64,000 nt of DNA from Breviolum minutum Mf 1.05b.01 (GCA_000507305.1 DF240470.1:52031-116030), one strand, 5' to 3'; shown: positions 9,989-21,393, counted from the stretch's first letter. Program-made: numbers and translations. The notes: a model not told the origin generated them from the sequence alone.

Positions 9989-10075
9989 TCAGCTGCCGTT
10001 CGAAAGGTAAGGCTGGATTTGTTCAGCATGGAGTTCAACACCGAACTGAGGTGTGTACAAATCAGGCAAAAGGTC
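9989..10075 (-). CDS. well-bounded exon, perhaps terminal
   Basis: Acceptor TGTCAG|G at 10,076. Exactly 28 codons and a TGA in phase 0, reading DLLPDLYTPQFGVELHAEQI then QPYLSNGS. A second frame through the same bases is also open (TAADAQGDFPQGALSN), so the stop may not be the real end. Function unknown. Confidence 0.5.
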   Translation of the reverse strand, partial: DLLPDLYTPQFGVELHAEQIQPYLSNGS

Positions 10076-10754
10076 CTGACATCCACAAAGAACAAAGAAA
10101 ACACGCAGATTTCGACTCTTCCGTATGATTTCAGGAGTGCTATAGCATGCTCCCTGTCGACATGTCCCAGGCACTTGCCTTGACAAATTCATACCTTTCG
10201 ACATTTCAATTCGACAGAAATTCTGCACCTCCAAAGGTTTCCCACGACACCCCAAGGTGGGAGACGCCTGAGATTCCAAGTGCAGGGTTTGAACCCACAA
10301 TTCGCTCCGGAAAAGTAGAAAACTCATTGTGAAGGCTGTGAACACATCAAAACACAGGACAACTGGGGATAATACTCCACCAGCAGCAACTCATAACTTC
10401 AAACATCTTGGGCAACCAAATTCGTAAGTCACTTGATCGTAAAGTTTTCCATTTCACAATTGCCAAACTGCATGTCTTGTCTTGGTCGCCGCGCCAAGGG
10501 CAAATTGGGCATGGTGACCACAGACAATAGCTCACTGGCTTAAGTGAATGATTTGCTTACAGTAAGCTACTGATTTGCGTTTTCCCTGCTGGTTGAGTCC
10601 TTGTTTCACTTGACATTTGACAGCTTTTGTTACATCAGCATAATTCCTTGCTTGACCTCTCCATTGAAACGTCCAATTATTAAAGTCAAGAAATCTGAAG
10701 GTTGTGAGTGTACATTTAACAAGCGTACATAATATTGATTGAATGGACATACAG

Positions 10755-10896
10755 TATCCCTTTTGCCGCCTTCACTTTGGATCTTGCTTCCTGAACATGG
10801 GCAGACCAAGATCGTTCCATCCACAAACAAACTAGTGAGTGCATGGGTATAGCGGACGCTCGTAGTCCCAGCAAGAGGTGGTTGTACAGCGCTCAC
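10755..10896 (-). CDS. probable exon (frame unresolved)
   Basis: One frame reads SAVQPPLAGTTSVRYTHALT then SLFVDGTILVCPCSGSK. Another, starting at a TTCAG|G acceptor inside it, reads EARSKVKAAKGILYV. A GTATGT donor lies near 10,753. Real exon sequence is likely, but which frame is used is not clear. Confidence 0.45.
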
Positions 10897-10899
10897 GAA

Positions 10900-11760
10900 G
10901 AATACAGAAAATTAGCGGCAGGATTATCAAGAGCTGTTGTTCTGAAAGGCAAATCCATTCATCTCTCAGGTTCGATTGAACTGTCTCTATTCCGTGGTTC
11001 TAAGACGCCAAGATGAAAGATTCGCGTGGCTTTTCTGCCAACTTGGTCAGGCTCGGCCAAAGCTATCTGTACACGAATTTCATTTCTGCATGGATGACCT
11101 GGATTGCATCTCAAATTCAGCATTCATATAAATTTCCCAATCCTCTTCACATCTTCTATATCTTTATCACCTTTTCATCAAATTTGGCTGAACGCTCAAT
11201 GACTGTCATCTGATCTGCGTTCCAAGGTTCATCGCTCTTCTATCTACAAGCCATTTTGCAGGCTGGACAGGTTGGGCAAAAAGAATCTTAACTCCAGCAA
11301 CCCACCGGACAAGTCACTGGCTGACTTTGCAGGGGCAGGCCCAGAAAAAGCTTCAAACCTGCTGGTTGTTTCCTTCAAATACTGCTTTACCTTTCAACAT
11401 ACTGCTGCTTTTTATCTCTTAGTGTAGTGAGTAGTGCAAATGTAATCAGGAGTGATCAGGGGGAACGTTCTTATGTCAATTGAAACATTTACAGAATTTC
11501 GGAGAGGTGGTTGGCAACCGAACTCAGCGCATGTTGTGCCAAGTTCAAGTCCTGAAATTCGAATCTATTCCCGAGTGGGACCTCACCTTGGCCTTTGAAA
11601 TAATGGAAAGGGAACGAAGTGAACAAAGTGAAAGTAAAAAAACAGTGTTTTCATTCACACTTTGGTTTGATTCGTGTATGGTTCAACATGTTTGAACTAT
11701 GTCGATCATATGATGTGACCAATTGGATGCACCGAGTCTTGGGTCCTTCATTTTGCGGCC
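10900..11760. other. no gene recognised
   Basis: No exon with readable edges on either strand. The plus strand has modest open frames near 11,013-11,213 and 11,480-11,695 without convincing splice sites. Probably intron or spacer. Confidence 0.35.
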
Positions 11761-12063
11761 TGGAAAATCATCTTGGCCTGTGGCGAGAAAAAACCGAGAG
11801 AATGGACGTACGGAAGTGAAATCTAGTGAAATGTAATGAAATAGCAACAAAATGACACAGCGGAGCCACATCTTGAAGCAACAAGAATTCCAAATCACGC
11901 CACATGACAGGGGCCTTGTGACAGCCATCTGTACGTGAACTGATGTGAACTGTATCAAGCATCATGTGCCTCTGTCGTTGCACCCTGCCAAGGGGCTTAA
12001 AACATCTCTCAGTCGAAGCATCAAAAACATCATAAAAACACATGCCATGCCGCCATGCGACAC

Positions 12064-12179
12064 CTCCAGGTGATCTGAGGGCGACTTCGGCTCCACACGG
12101 GGCGACTCGCCATCTGAATGCCTTGGCAAAAAACCAAGGTTTCATATCAGGAAGAAACCGGAGAACGGGACAAACAAAC
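12064..12179 (-). CDS. well-bounded exon
   Basis: Acceptor AACAG|G and donor GGAG|GTGTCG enclose 116 bp (1 + 38 codons + 1) with no stop. Reads FVCPVLRFLPDMKPWFFAKA then FRWRVAPCGAEVALRSPG. Aromatic and basic. Adjacent bases of the same frame (HGMCFYDVFDASTERCFKPL) also look coding, so the donor may not be used every time. Confidence 0.6.
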
Positions 12180-12597
12180 CTGTTATTTTTCACTTCTTTG
12201 AAATGCTTGACAGCGTAACAACCAAAGTTCTGTAAGTTCATCTGTGAGAAGATCTCAGGTTTCTAGATACCACATTGTTTAGGTGTTCCGATGTCTATGA
12301 CTCATGGACATCTCCCGAGGCAGCCCATGATCAAGGACTCAAGGACAGATTCTTGAAGCCCACCTTTCGTTGTCAGAATGCGTCAAAGTTGCCAATTCTC
12401 TGCGTCAAGACTCAGCATGTCGTAGCTAAAGGATCGACCTGTCTCATGTGATGCGTAGAGACTGGGAATCTCTGCCCTTATTTGTTGAAGCTATGATATC
12501 CATGCTTTACTCATTTCAAGCCTCTTGCCATTTGATATGTGCTAACAGCTAAAACTTGCTTCTCATTTCAGGATATTTTAGGATCCAATAATCTCTT

Positions 12598-12807
12598 TTA
12601 ATCCAGTGTAACCCGGTGTAAACACTTTCTTGTGACGAAACATCTTTCAGCTGAGAAGCTTCCAACATGGCCGACGCCGGTCCAGTCTGGCACTAAGCTT
12701 GGAAATCGTAACTCCTGGAGCAAAACATGCGTCTTGATTTTTGTGGAGAAAAAACACCATGCAGAAACAAAACTGTCATCACACTGCCCACAAATATGTG
12801 CAAGCAT
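12598..12807 (-). CDS. probable exon
   Basis: Open frame with CGQCDDSFVSAWCFFSTKIK then THVLLQELRFPSLVPDWTGV, ending in a stop at 12,598. The Cys spacing is irregular and does not fit a known zinc motif. Edges uncertain. A second frame near 12,640 starts MFRHKKVFTPGYTGLKE and could be a separate short exon. Confidence 0.4.
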   Translation of the reverse strand: MLAHICGQCDDSFVSAWCFFSTKIKTHVLLQELRFPSLVPDWTGVGHVGSFSAERCFVTRKCLHRVTLD

Positions 12808-12879
12808 TCCATTTGACCCATTTTGAATCCTGCTTCTGAAAAACTAGCAATGCAAAACTTTCAGGGCATGTGGTTGGAG

Positions 12880-13030
12880 CCCTTTAGAGGCTTTTTGTGC
12901 GAAGTGGTTCAAGCTGCTGCCTTGCTGGGGCTGAGCTCGTCCCAACGCCAATCCAGAAGCTGTTCATCTCGCGAAGTGCCGCAATTTGACAACCCAAGAA
13001 GCACAGCAACTTTCAGCATTCCACATGAAA
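12880..13030 (-). CDS. possible exon, all three frames open
   Basis: GC-rich segment open in three minus frames (for example LSNCGTSRDEQLLDWRWDEL, and IAALREMNSFWIGVGTSS). The base composition suggests exon, but the frame cannot be chosen by eye. Confidence 0.3.
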
Positions 13031-13309
13031 TGATAGGGTAGTAGCAACAACACACCACGTTAAACTATGACGGATTTTTTTACCATTTTCGTTGTTTCGT
13101 GCCTTTCCAGAAATCGATGACGATACGAAACGCTGCTGCATCCCAACGCCACTTCAACTCCACTCCACCTGGCGGAAGTTCGTGCCGTGAAGATGATCTT
13201 CACCACAAAACAGATGATTTTGTCAGGTATTTGTTGACCTATTAATACCCAAATTGATGAGGTCTATAGAGTCTACAGGTTGTAGATTTTAGATATCCCA
13301 TGAAGATCG

Positions 13310-13440
13310 ATGAAGTGATTGCATCTGCTCCAAAGCCAAGCCTTTGGGGAAGAGCGGTTTGGTCTCACCGGGACGTTGGAAGCCTCCATCGGCTGTGAGC
13401 ACCAAAGTGTCCAACAACAGAAACCTGGCGAGATTTGGGG
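13310..13440 (-). CDS. probable exon
   Basis: The frame reads LVLTADGGFQRPGETKPLFP then KGLALEQMQS. A GTGAGA lies inside it (at CCCG|GTGAGA) and could end a shorter exon. The long plus-strand frame over 13,344-13,856 is less protein-like (His and Asn runs, no clear edges). Confidence 0.4.
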
Positions 13441-14639
13441 ACAACAAACTATGCTTTTGCCAAGATGAACATGAAAAGTGGAAATATGTGGAAATCATGT
13501 TTGCGTCCAATCCACATCTCCATCAGCATCACTCAAACAAAACTTATTCCGTAAGCAAACTGCACGGATCTCCAAGAGGTGGCATTCATTTCAGATTCAC
13601 CGTGGATATAGAAGTTTTCCAAGTCTGTAACAATATACGATCGCAAGGCTACCTGCACATTCATCACTCAGAAAACTCCAGGGTTCCAAGGTGGATATTT
13701 CTATGGACAGAGAACGCGGATCAACTTCGGATGTCACTGGAATTATATTACTCTCTGTTTCGACTCTCTTTTGGCCGGACATTGTCTGACTCAAACAACT
13801 GTATGATTTTCATGCTACGAGTACTTCGTTTCATGTCAAAAATGAAGATCTGCTAGCATGACTTTTGAAAAAATTGGAGAATTAGCCTGAATGAATGAGC
13901 TTAATGAGCTGACTATCTAAGGAATAACATATCTTGGGTCTTCTGCTGTTGTGTGACTGTATGTGACGTTGCCATCCAAAGTTGTTGCTTCAGTTTGGAC
14001 AAATGTGCGCCAGGAGCTTCAGCTGCCGGCCATTTACGGCTGCCGCTCATGCGCCGATGCCGCAAAACGTTTGTGTTGAACGAGCAAATCAGTTTCTTTG
14101 AAGCTCGAACACATTTTGAGCAAATTATATTCCTTTACCAACATTTTGTTGAGACTGTGTCACTGCAGCATCTCCTTCAATGCACGGTATGGACAAAAGT
14201 TCATGCGGCGGTGACACCAGCGTTCCATCACAGTTATTGAAGCGCTGCTGGTCGCTCAGCTCTTTGCATGAAAGCGACCTGCGATCCCATAGCTATCATG
14301 GCTATAGGAAATGTGAAGCATGGGCCATTGAGAAAAGATCGGATTGGTTTGTTCGACAAGAAAAGAGGAAAAATTACAAGATCCAAAGTGTCATCCCATT
14401 TCTTCACCTCAAATTTGAGAAGCGAAATCAAAGCCAAGGAGCGTTGAGGTACTCGCATCTTACCACTTGCAGCCAAAACACCTCAACCGAAGCACTCCAA
14501 CGATCTCCAATGCCCACACCAGACAGTACCCCGTGTTTAAAGGTATAAACAAAGGAGGGAAAACATGCCAAGCCGTATAGCATCACCATGAACACTGAGC
14601 TCCTGGCTGCATTCCTGGTTGCGGTAACACTTTCACTCG

Positions 14640-14830
14640 ACTCTTAAGATTGAATAATATTCTATTACTATCATAATATGTATTATTTTTCAATGTATTT
14701 TTCACATTTGTCATATATCTAACACATGATTGACGTATTTTCTATGTCACTATTCACTATTCATTATAATACAATATTGATTTATACAATATTCTGCCAT
14801 CAAATTAAACTCAGCATGTATTACAGAAAC
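14640..14830. repeat. AT-rich tract
   Basis: TA-rich, irregular (TATTCACTATTCATTATAATAC style) and clearly different from the TA-poor surroundings. Probably intronic or intergenic simple sequence. Confidence 0.5.
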
Positions 14831-15139
14831 CAGCGCTCATGTATTATTGTGTACTAGCATATACTATAGCAACAAGTCCCTTGGACACAATGCTGTCGAG
14901 TAAGAAGATGCGGAAAAACAACATAACCATTGAACACGCGCAAGATTGTGTAATTTCATCAGCGCACAAACAATACGCTTCATCGGACACCAGAGTTGTA
15001 TCAATTCGACGTTTGCCACCAAGCAGCTGAGGTCAATTGTGCTGCCAATCCCTGGCGCTTGATGTGATGACACGTCAGAAATGCATAAACACATCATAGA
15101 CTACGTCAGACATAAAACACAAAAAACACATCAAACTCT

Positions 15140-15235
15140 GAGCCTTGGTAAGCACTCGTTGCACCTTCGGTTCCACATTGGCTTGTGCCTTTTCCACGTG
15201 AACTCTTCGACTCGAACGTGATGTGTGGATTTCGA
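15140..15235 (-). CDS. probable exon
   Basis: The frame reads SSRRVHVEKAQANVEPKVQR then VLTKAQSL. The alternation of Val and charged residues suggests coding. A GTGCAA donor may cut it after VEPK. Function unknown. Confidence 0.4.
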
Positions 15236-15323
15236 AGTCAAGGAAATTTGGAAATTGTCTGAGTCTGTGACGAAGACATCCAACCAAGCTTTGGCATCTC
15301 AGTTCACATTATGATACCAAAAG

Positions 15324-15527
15324 CTACAAGGACATTCTGTGCCTGCCAAGCCAGTACAATTTTCCCCAGATTCTATCAAGCGGTTTCTTCCTTATCATGC
15401 CAGATTTTTGCCAACAATTTCCGCAGACTCTGCAGCCTGCAACGTGAATCCTATTGGCCCATTGAAGGTGTGCAAAGGTGTTCAAATGGAAATTGCCCAC
15501 TCTGAGTTGGAATTCTTCAACGGACAC
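15324..15527 (-). CDS. probable exon with Cys pair
   Basis: Open frame FQLRVGNFHLNTFAHLQWAN, then GCRVCGNCWQKSGMIRKKPL and a basic end. C-x2-C-x2-C in the middle could be a small metal site but no partner cysteines are seen. Possible AG|G acceptor before IHVAG. Confidence 0.4.
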   Translation of the reverse strand: MSVEEFQLRVGNFHLNTFAHLQWANRIHVAGCRVCGNCWQKSGMIRKKPLDRIWGKLYWLGRHRMSL

Positions 15528-15540
15528 GTAATTTTGACAT

Positions 15541-15700
15541 ACTTTGATTTCAACTTCTGTCTATCTTCTGTCTCTTTGATTTCAATCCAAAGCCAATTCT
15601 GCTGAGTGGCTGCTCTCAGCCTTAGGCCAGGTCCAATTGCAACTGATATAATGCGCAAGAAGTCTGATTTAAGATCTGTACTTGTTATGATCAATCTAAA
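15541..15700 (-). CDS. probable exon
   Basis: Reads FLRIISVAIGPGLRLRAATQ, then NWLWIEIKETEDRQKLKSK to a GTATGT donor (TCAAA|GTATGT). Hydrophobic beginning and charged end. The acceptor lies upstream of GPGLRL and is not fixed. Confidence 0.5.
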
Positions 15701-16589
15701 AGGATATTGAAGTGTCTCCACGATTACAGAATATGAACAATATCAACTTGATAATACTAACGATATCAATAGAAGCGAATCTAACTGCATCTATACAAGT
15801 ATCAGTATATAACTATTGTATACTACACTGTCTTGGTCCCTCTGCTGTCGCTCTTGTTCCTGATTGAACAAACGCTTTTGATCCAGTGACGTGCGGCGTT
15901 GCATTTCCACGCGAATTGCCAGTCTGCGGTCTGCCTGGGCCATTCACCAATGAAGCTGAATCTGTGAATTGAGTTTTTCAAATCAAAAAACTCAGGATGG
16001 GAAGGGATGATACTAATGGAGGATTGCCAATCGAGCAGCCTTTCATCTTGTCCAAGAGCTGCTTCTGCGCCAAAGTTGCAGCTAAAGCCATTGAAGACGC
16101 GTCGCTGGCCTGAACAAAATCAATGTCAGTTGGTTTTTCGTGTGTTTCGTATTCTGATTATACCTCCCACCCGATTCGATTGTCTGAAACCTGGGTGTCA
16201 AGCTGGGTTGCCCAAGGACTAACAAAATCACGTGTCGGTCGAGTTTGATGACGAACCGTAAAAGTGATCCATTTGATGAAAATCATGCATCAGGTAGTTG
16301 CAAATTAGTATGACCTTCAATTAGTCGCATTTAACAACTTTGCCCTCTACTGGACCCGCCTGTGATTCTCTCCTCTCGTTGGACCCATGAATCTCTGGCA
16401 CAGCCGGTGCTTTGCGGCCTGAGAGGAACATCTCAAAAAAAACTACAGGAAATGGCGAAGGCAAACCCACGGGCTGACGATTGAACGCACAAGATTGTGA
16501 ATGAATACAAATGATATGAACATCTGTAAATCTGTAAATCTGTAAATTCTTACATCTTAAGCTTATCTTACTGATATATATACTGATAC

Positions 16590-16715
16590 CGTCTGATATC
16601 GATCTTTACATCGCCATCTTCAGGAATGTTGAGGGAAAATGAAGATAGTCCTCTAAAAAAGACACACTGAGGTGCCACACGTGCACTGAGTGGTTTTGGA
16701 CCCTCCACGCGATTC
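16590..16715 (-). CDS. well-bounded exon
   Basis: Acceptor GACTTTCAG|GAATCG and donor GACG|GTATCA, 126 bp open. Reads NRVEGPKPLSARVAPQCVFF then RGLSSFSLNIPEDGDVKIDI. Mixed soluble composition. One of the cleanest exon shapes in the window. No family recognised. Confidence 0.65.
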
Positions 16716-17152
16716 CTGAAAGTCAAACCAAGTGGTTTGAAAATGTTTGAAGACAGAAACGAAGAGATCATTGAAAAATATTGAAAATGTGTGTGTTGTG
16801 AACTCTGCCAACATTGTCAGATGCACATGTTGCAAGTTGAGACATTGAGACATTCCTACCTTCCAGCATTGCAATAGAAAACCGAGAAAACAGGATCATC
16901 GCTCTCCTCTGCAACTCTGCGCTGCACACTGCCGAAGCCTCACCAATTTTTTTTTGTGAAGTCACCAGTGCGCAGAACAAGAAAAACGAAAAAACAGCAT
17001 GAAACAACTCATGAAACACCACATTTAGACATCACATGGGTTGCTGCATGGCCGTGCAGCTCCTCTCTACGTGATTGCACCTTTTTCTTGAATTTTTTTC
17101 AGGCATGCCTGCAGGTACTTCTTCAGAAGAAGTGGGCCTCCTTGGGACTCAC

Positions 17153-17254
17153 TGAAGCAAATGCCCGGATGTGACGGGGAATCGTGTTTTCCCCTTTCCT
17201 CTCCACTTTCCCTTTCAAGTCCTGCAGAGATTGGACGATGTGGTACTCCGCTGC
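17153..17254 (-). CDS. well-bounded exon, phase 0 at both ends
   Basis: Acceptor TTGGCAG|G and a consensus donor, GCTTCA|GTGAGT. Exactly 34 codons: AAEYHIVQSLQDLKGKVERK then GENTIPRHIRAFAS. An overlapping frame (17,067-17,279) is also open, but this one fits both splice sites. Helical and charged, function unknown. Confidence 0.65.
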
Positions 17255-17725
17255 CTGCCAAGCAAACGGAATGAGTCATTCAAGAAAAGAACGCACATGT
17301 GATCTTGACGGATCTTGCTGTGATGTGCATCGAATCAGAGTGGCTCACAACGATGTCCTGCCTATGGTGATCTTTTGCACTCCTGCACCGCAGCTCACAC
17401 CCATACCGATGATACTGACAACGTCGATTGTTTTGCTCTTCAATGCTTATGAACCTTGCACGAGCTTAAATTGAAAAAATGTCTTGAACACATGCGAGTT
17501 TCAACAACCAAATACAGTACAACCCTGCTTCCACAGACCATCAGTTGTTTTACTGCGTTTTTCTCTAAGATTCAAGAACGGTTCATGTTGCAGTCGCACC
17601 TCTCTCAGTCTGCGACTCAGGGTGATTCTCTCCTGTGATCAGTTAATCAGGATCCAGCAGCAAAAACATATTAAAGTATCAAATTTCAGTTGATGTGAGT
17701 GCTTTCAGGTCTTACACTTCTCCTG

Positions 17726-18007
17726 CTACAAGGCATTTAGATACACTAACTGCGGATATTCAGGAACCTTGCACGTCTGGGCTGCTAGATCGTGGCAGTA
17801 GACCTGGCCGGACCATTGGATGGGATGCCAGGTGAATGCCAGGTGAGACTGATGACTCGAGACAGACAAATAAATTGAAGAAAAGCAGAGCTTCAACAAA
17901 GCTCTGCTGTACTTCACTGTAAATACAGCAAGAATTATCTTCAACTGTTCAACTTGCATTTGACTCGGGCCATGGTGCCAAAGAGTTGGCAGCTGCGGGG
18001 AAGACAT
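17726..18007 (-). CDS. possible exon(s)
   Basis: The 93-codon open frame has two better parts: SSPQLPTLWHHGPSQMQVEQ at the start, and IQWSGQVYCHDLAAQTCKVP to YPQLVYLNAL at the end. The middle is probably intron. Edges not fixed. Confidence 0.35.
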   Translation of the reverse strand: MSSPQLPTLWHHGPSQMQVEQLKIILAVFTVKYSRALLKLCFSSIYLSVSSHQSHLAFTWHPIQWSGQVYCHDLAAQTCKVPEYPQLVYLNAL

Positions 18008-18253
18008 TGAAACTGAGGAATTTGCCTTGAGGTGCTACTGAACGCCAGCGTTGATGTGAGCCTCAGCAAAGGTAAGTGAATGAGCATCATCGAAGAAACC
18101 TGTGGCTAATGTGGTGCAAAGTTGACAGTTGCTTCTTGACTGATGATTTTGAGTGACCGATGTCATAGATACAACTTGTACAAAAACTGAACGGGCACCA
18201 CGGGTCGACATCCATCCCTGGCCTCCGGGATCGACGCTGGCAGGACGCGGCAC

Positions 18254-18370
18254 CTGCCCAGCGGTTGTGAAAGATCGCAATGAAGCCATTTTTTCCGATT
18301 GGAGCCCAAGCGATGCGCATCGTTCGAAATCGGTCGATTCGCACCAAGCCTCGTGCTTTGGCTCATCAAC
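18254..18370 (-). CDS. well-bounded exon, phase 0 at both ends
   Basis: Acceptor ATGCAG|G and donor GGGCAG|GTGCCG enclose exactly 39 codons: VDEPKHEAWCESTDFERCAS then LGLQSEKMASLRSFTTAGQ. Acidic, soluble. Other frames are open here too, but only this one uses both edges in phase. Confidence 0.6.
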
Positions 18371-18819
18371 CTGCATCATACTGACTGGTTTAACCGTTTA
18401 ACCCGCGCAGAAATGCACACTGTGGCTGAAGCCAACTGGAGCAGCTTTGGGCTGCGAAAATAGGACAAGAACGGAAAAATCCCATGTCACCACCACATTG
18501 GACACCACAAATCACCACAGTGAAACCAGTTTTTCGAATGCTTTCGCTCCGATGGATTTCTCTTCCAAGCCTCCATGACTGGCCCACTGATGGCAGGCAA
18601 TGTTACTCCAGCCGAATCCTAGGAATGACAGAGTTTGGACATTCATTTTGCGCTCATTCCTTAAACCACGAAACCAAAATCGGAATTACAGAAACTATTA
18701 TGGATAATGCCAACAAAAATTGATTAACCCAAAAAAGTATTGAGTAAGCTAACCTACTAAAATCTACTGAACAAATGCAATATTCAACTGATGATTGCCT
18801 TTTTTCAAATGCAAATTTG

Positions 18820-18925
18820 CTGAAGCTTTCGCCCTGTCCATCCCTGTCCTGTACAGATGCAGATCTGCAGCGTTGCCCTTGTGCTACAAAGGTCCGTGGA
18901 GTGCCTGCGCAGCTCACAATGACGT
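18820..18925 (-). CDS. probable exon
   Basis: Acceptor GCGCAG|G near 18,905, then GTPRTFVAQGQRCRSASVQD and RDGQGESFSK in frame. Donor not fixed. Polar, Arg/Ser-rich. Confidence 0.45.
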
Positions 18926-19189
18926 TGTAGGATGCAAATGACAATTTTTAGATATCTGATATCACTGATATATCATATCTGGTATCACTATTAACCATTA
19001 CAGTAACGCTAAATATCTATCACTGCCCTGTAATTGACTTCATTTCTGGAGGTTGGAAACCAATAGTGAACCATCGCAGGTTACATATTAGCTTTTGAAT
19101 GTAAGTCATCGAAGCCAAATCCGTTTCAAGTTGCAACCCGCCTGTAGATGCTCGGCTGCTGCATGGAGTGGGCAACCTCGACACAGTAA

Positions 19190-19486
19190 AGGTGCCAGAA
19201 GCCGCGTAGGATGGAAAGGCTCCAAGAAGTGCATCAATTGACTCAGCACCTTCTTTTGCTTGATTGCTTGTTCTGGAAACTCTGGGTGCACTTGCTGTGG
19301 CTTGGGAACTATCAAGAGGTCTTCAGCCGTTGGTGGTCTCACCTCCCATGGAGAAGGTGTACCTCCAGTCCCGCCGTCCCATGATCGCATGGCTGCGACA
19401 ACAATGGCAGGGAAACCAATGGGAAAAAGTCCCTCAAGAATTTCAGATCTTCCGCGATCTCTTCCATCTCTTAAATTCCATTCATC
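19190..19486 (-). CDS. well-bounded exon
   Basis: Acceptor GCAAGAG|G at 19,487 opens a frame reading DEWNLRDGRDRGRSEILEGL then FPIGFPAIVVAAMRSWDGGT. A GTGAGA donor after exactly 48 codons (ending TPSPWE at 19,343) would give a phase-0 exon. The frame beyond it (RPPTAEDLLIVPKPQQVHPE) also looks coding, so the exon may run to about 19,190. Function unknown. Confidence 0.6.
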
Positions 19487-19663
19487 CTCTTGCGTAGTAT
19501 TTTGACTTAGATCAGCAAGAAACATCGAATTGAATTCAATTGAATTGACTGAATTGACCAAGCTGCCATCCACCCAGGTCTCAGGAGACCTCAAAAATAT
19601 GGGAATGGAAGGTCTAAAATGCTTGCATTGGGAAAATGAAACATGGAAAATTAGTTTTCTTTT

Positions 19664-19850
19664 TTGAGGTCCAAACTCGTTGACTGCAAAGTCCGAGAGT
19701 GCCATGATTTGCCTCTCCAAGTTTGTCACCAACTCTTTGGGTACGACACGCACCACACGTACGACACCCGAGGTCGCCTCGTTTCACCAGGATCCTCGTC
19801 ATCCAAAGGTACATCTTCCACTGGCCTAATCCAGAGGTCGAACGATGTCG
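19664..19850 (-). CDS. probable exon(s)
   Basis: One frame reads RPVEDVPLDDEDPG and another ELVTNLERQIMALSDFAVNE then FGPQKRK. Joining them needs a 53-bp GT...AG removal (GTGAAACG to CCAAAG) that contains a direct repeat of GTGTCGTAC. The join restores one frame, but an intron this short is unusual, so it is only a suggestion. Confidence 0.4.
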
Positions 19851-19914
19851 AAAGTGATGTTGGTAGCTGAAGTATTCTTATGACATGACCGAATCAAAAA
19901 TCCCCAACGATGCA

Positions 19915-20250
19915 TCACAAATTCGCTAGGTGACGCGGACCTGGACTGTGGATTCGTGATGTCCAACAGCCATGCAGGTGTTTGTGGCCTCCCAACATGT
20001 GCGTGCAGTACAGGCAAAGCATTTGAATCGTGCAATGGCATTCTGCATGACCGAAATGTCTCGAGCAGTGTGCAGAACAAGAAGCATACTTGGTACATTT
20101 CCAGGAAAAGTCATGAGACCGCACACACAAGATTAAACACCTCATCAGCATGTCATCCAATGGCGCATCCAAATAGGCCTGCCAAGCATGGCTATTGCCA
20201 CCATGAACCATGACAGGTATCGCAGCATCACAAGTTTTTGGGAGCATCAA
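19915..20250 (-). CDS. probable exon region (frame unresolved)
   Basis: The 111-codon frame begins MLPKTCDAAIPVMVHGGNSH then AWQAYLDAPLDDMLMRCL. Further down two other frames look better (ISVMQNAIARFKCFACTART, and PQTPAWLLDITNPQSRSASP), so one or two introns are likely inside. No family recognised. Confidence 0.45.
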   Translation of the reverse strand: MMLPKTCDAAIPVMVHGGNSHAWQAYLDAPLDDMLMRCLILCVRSHDFSWKCTKYASCSAHCSRHFGHAECHCTIQMLCLYCTHMLGGHKHLHGCWTSRIHSPGPRHLANL

Positions 20251-20830
20251 ATATCTCCCATTCTTTTGTCGAATATTTGAATCTCAGCCTCAGCAGTCTG
20301 CATTTCCTATCATTTCCTGCCTCCTCGTTGGCTCCATCGTCCTGCGAAGGCATGAACAAAACTGAAGTAACAAGTGGAAGTTGTGGACTTCTGTGAATGA
20401 CAAAACATTAAAAAAACATTTGCAAATGCATCAATGCATCAATTCCATTCAATTCCAATGTCCTCAGAGAGATCTTCCTGACTGCCACCAACGGCCTGGC
20501 GCAAGTTGATACAAAAGTGATGCACTTGAGGTATGGCATTGCTCGGTCCGGATCATGTGGTTTCTCTCCGCGACTGCTGCTAAAAACATGCGCATTCCCA
20601 TTGCGTTTCTAGCGTTTCTAGGGCAACTCGTTGGAACAAGGTAGCCTCTGATCTTGTTTCAACAACTCAACAAGAATGAAATGTCGTCAGCTTGTCACTT
20701 GATCCCTTCTTTTTGCTCGTTTTTATCTTCATGTTTCCATTTGGTTCAATTCTGGCACTTTTCGATAATACTCAGTTGTTCTCAAAGCACGCTAGTGCAA
20801 GTGGAAAGCCCACTAAGGTTTCTTATTCCC
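20250..20830. other. no gene recognised
   Basis: No exon with readable edges. The plus-strand frames near 20,654-20,925 are Ser/Phe/Leu-rich shadows of pyrimidine-rich DNA, as expected upstream of minus-strand splice sites or in introns. Confidence 0.35.
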
Positions 20831-20837
20831 AGCACAC

Positions 20838-20921
20838 TCCCTCCATGCAGTGTCCAACAGTGTCCTTGTTTCGCTCTTCTATATCTTTCAGCTTCTCCTT
20901 GTCAATCGGTGTCCAATGCTC
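20838..20921 (-). CDS. well-bounded exon, phase 0 at both ends
   Basis: Acceptor CGTTTCAG|G and donor GGGA|GTGTGC enclose exactly 28 codons: EHWTPIDKEKLKDIEERNKD then TVGHCMEG. Strongly charged, helical. It fits in phase behind the exon at 21,190-21,393. Confidence 0.65.
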
Positions 20922-21189
20922 CTGAAACGTTGGCGTTTTAGGGTAAGCATTCTGCAGGCATCGAGGTTACAGTGTTCGCATCCGTCTCCCGACTCTGACC
21001 GCATTTTCAAGAGTAAAAGAGACCTGTCAATTTTCAGCTATTTGAACAAAGTGGTGTTCTGAAGTTCCTCCAAAAAAGTGTGAACATCTTGAAGAGTGTG
21101 GATCGATACCTGTGGAGCCTGCAAAGAGGATCAACAACGCAACAGCAACAGCAAATTTCAATCACAGACGGCTTTTTGGACATATCTAC

Positions 21190-21393
21190 GACATATCTAG
21201 AATCAAACTTTAGACATTCGGAGCGATCTGCCTCTGCCTCTGGTGGCTGAAGATTCTGAAGATCTTCCTGTGTGATGTAGTGTCGCATGCCTCGACCAGA
21301 CTCCTTCAGAAACTCAGACAGAAATGCTACCTCTCCACAAGACATCAAAACATCACTAGATTTTATCAGCTTCAATTGATTCTTTTCCAGCTC
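21190..21393 (-). CDS. well-bounded exon, phase 0 at both ends
   Basis: Acceptor GTGAG|G and donor TATGTC|GTAGAT enclose exactly 68 codons. Reads ELEKNQLKLIKSSDVLMSCG, then EVAFLSEFLKESGRGMRHYI and TQEDLQNLQPPEAEADRSEC. Soluble, helical, acidic. The next exon at 20,838-20,921 continues in phase. Function unknown. Confidence 0.65.

Noticed and set aside
13344-13856. The longest plus-strand ORF of this part (170 codons).
   Set aside because: Uneven composition, no splice-consistent edges, and a better minus exon overlaps its start.
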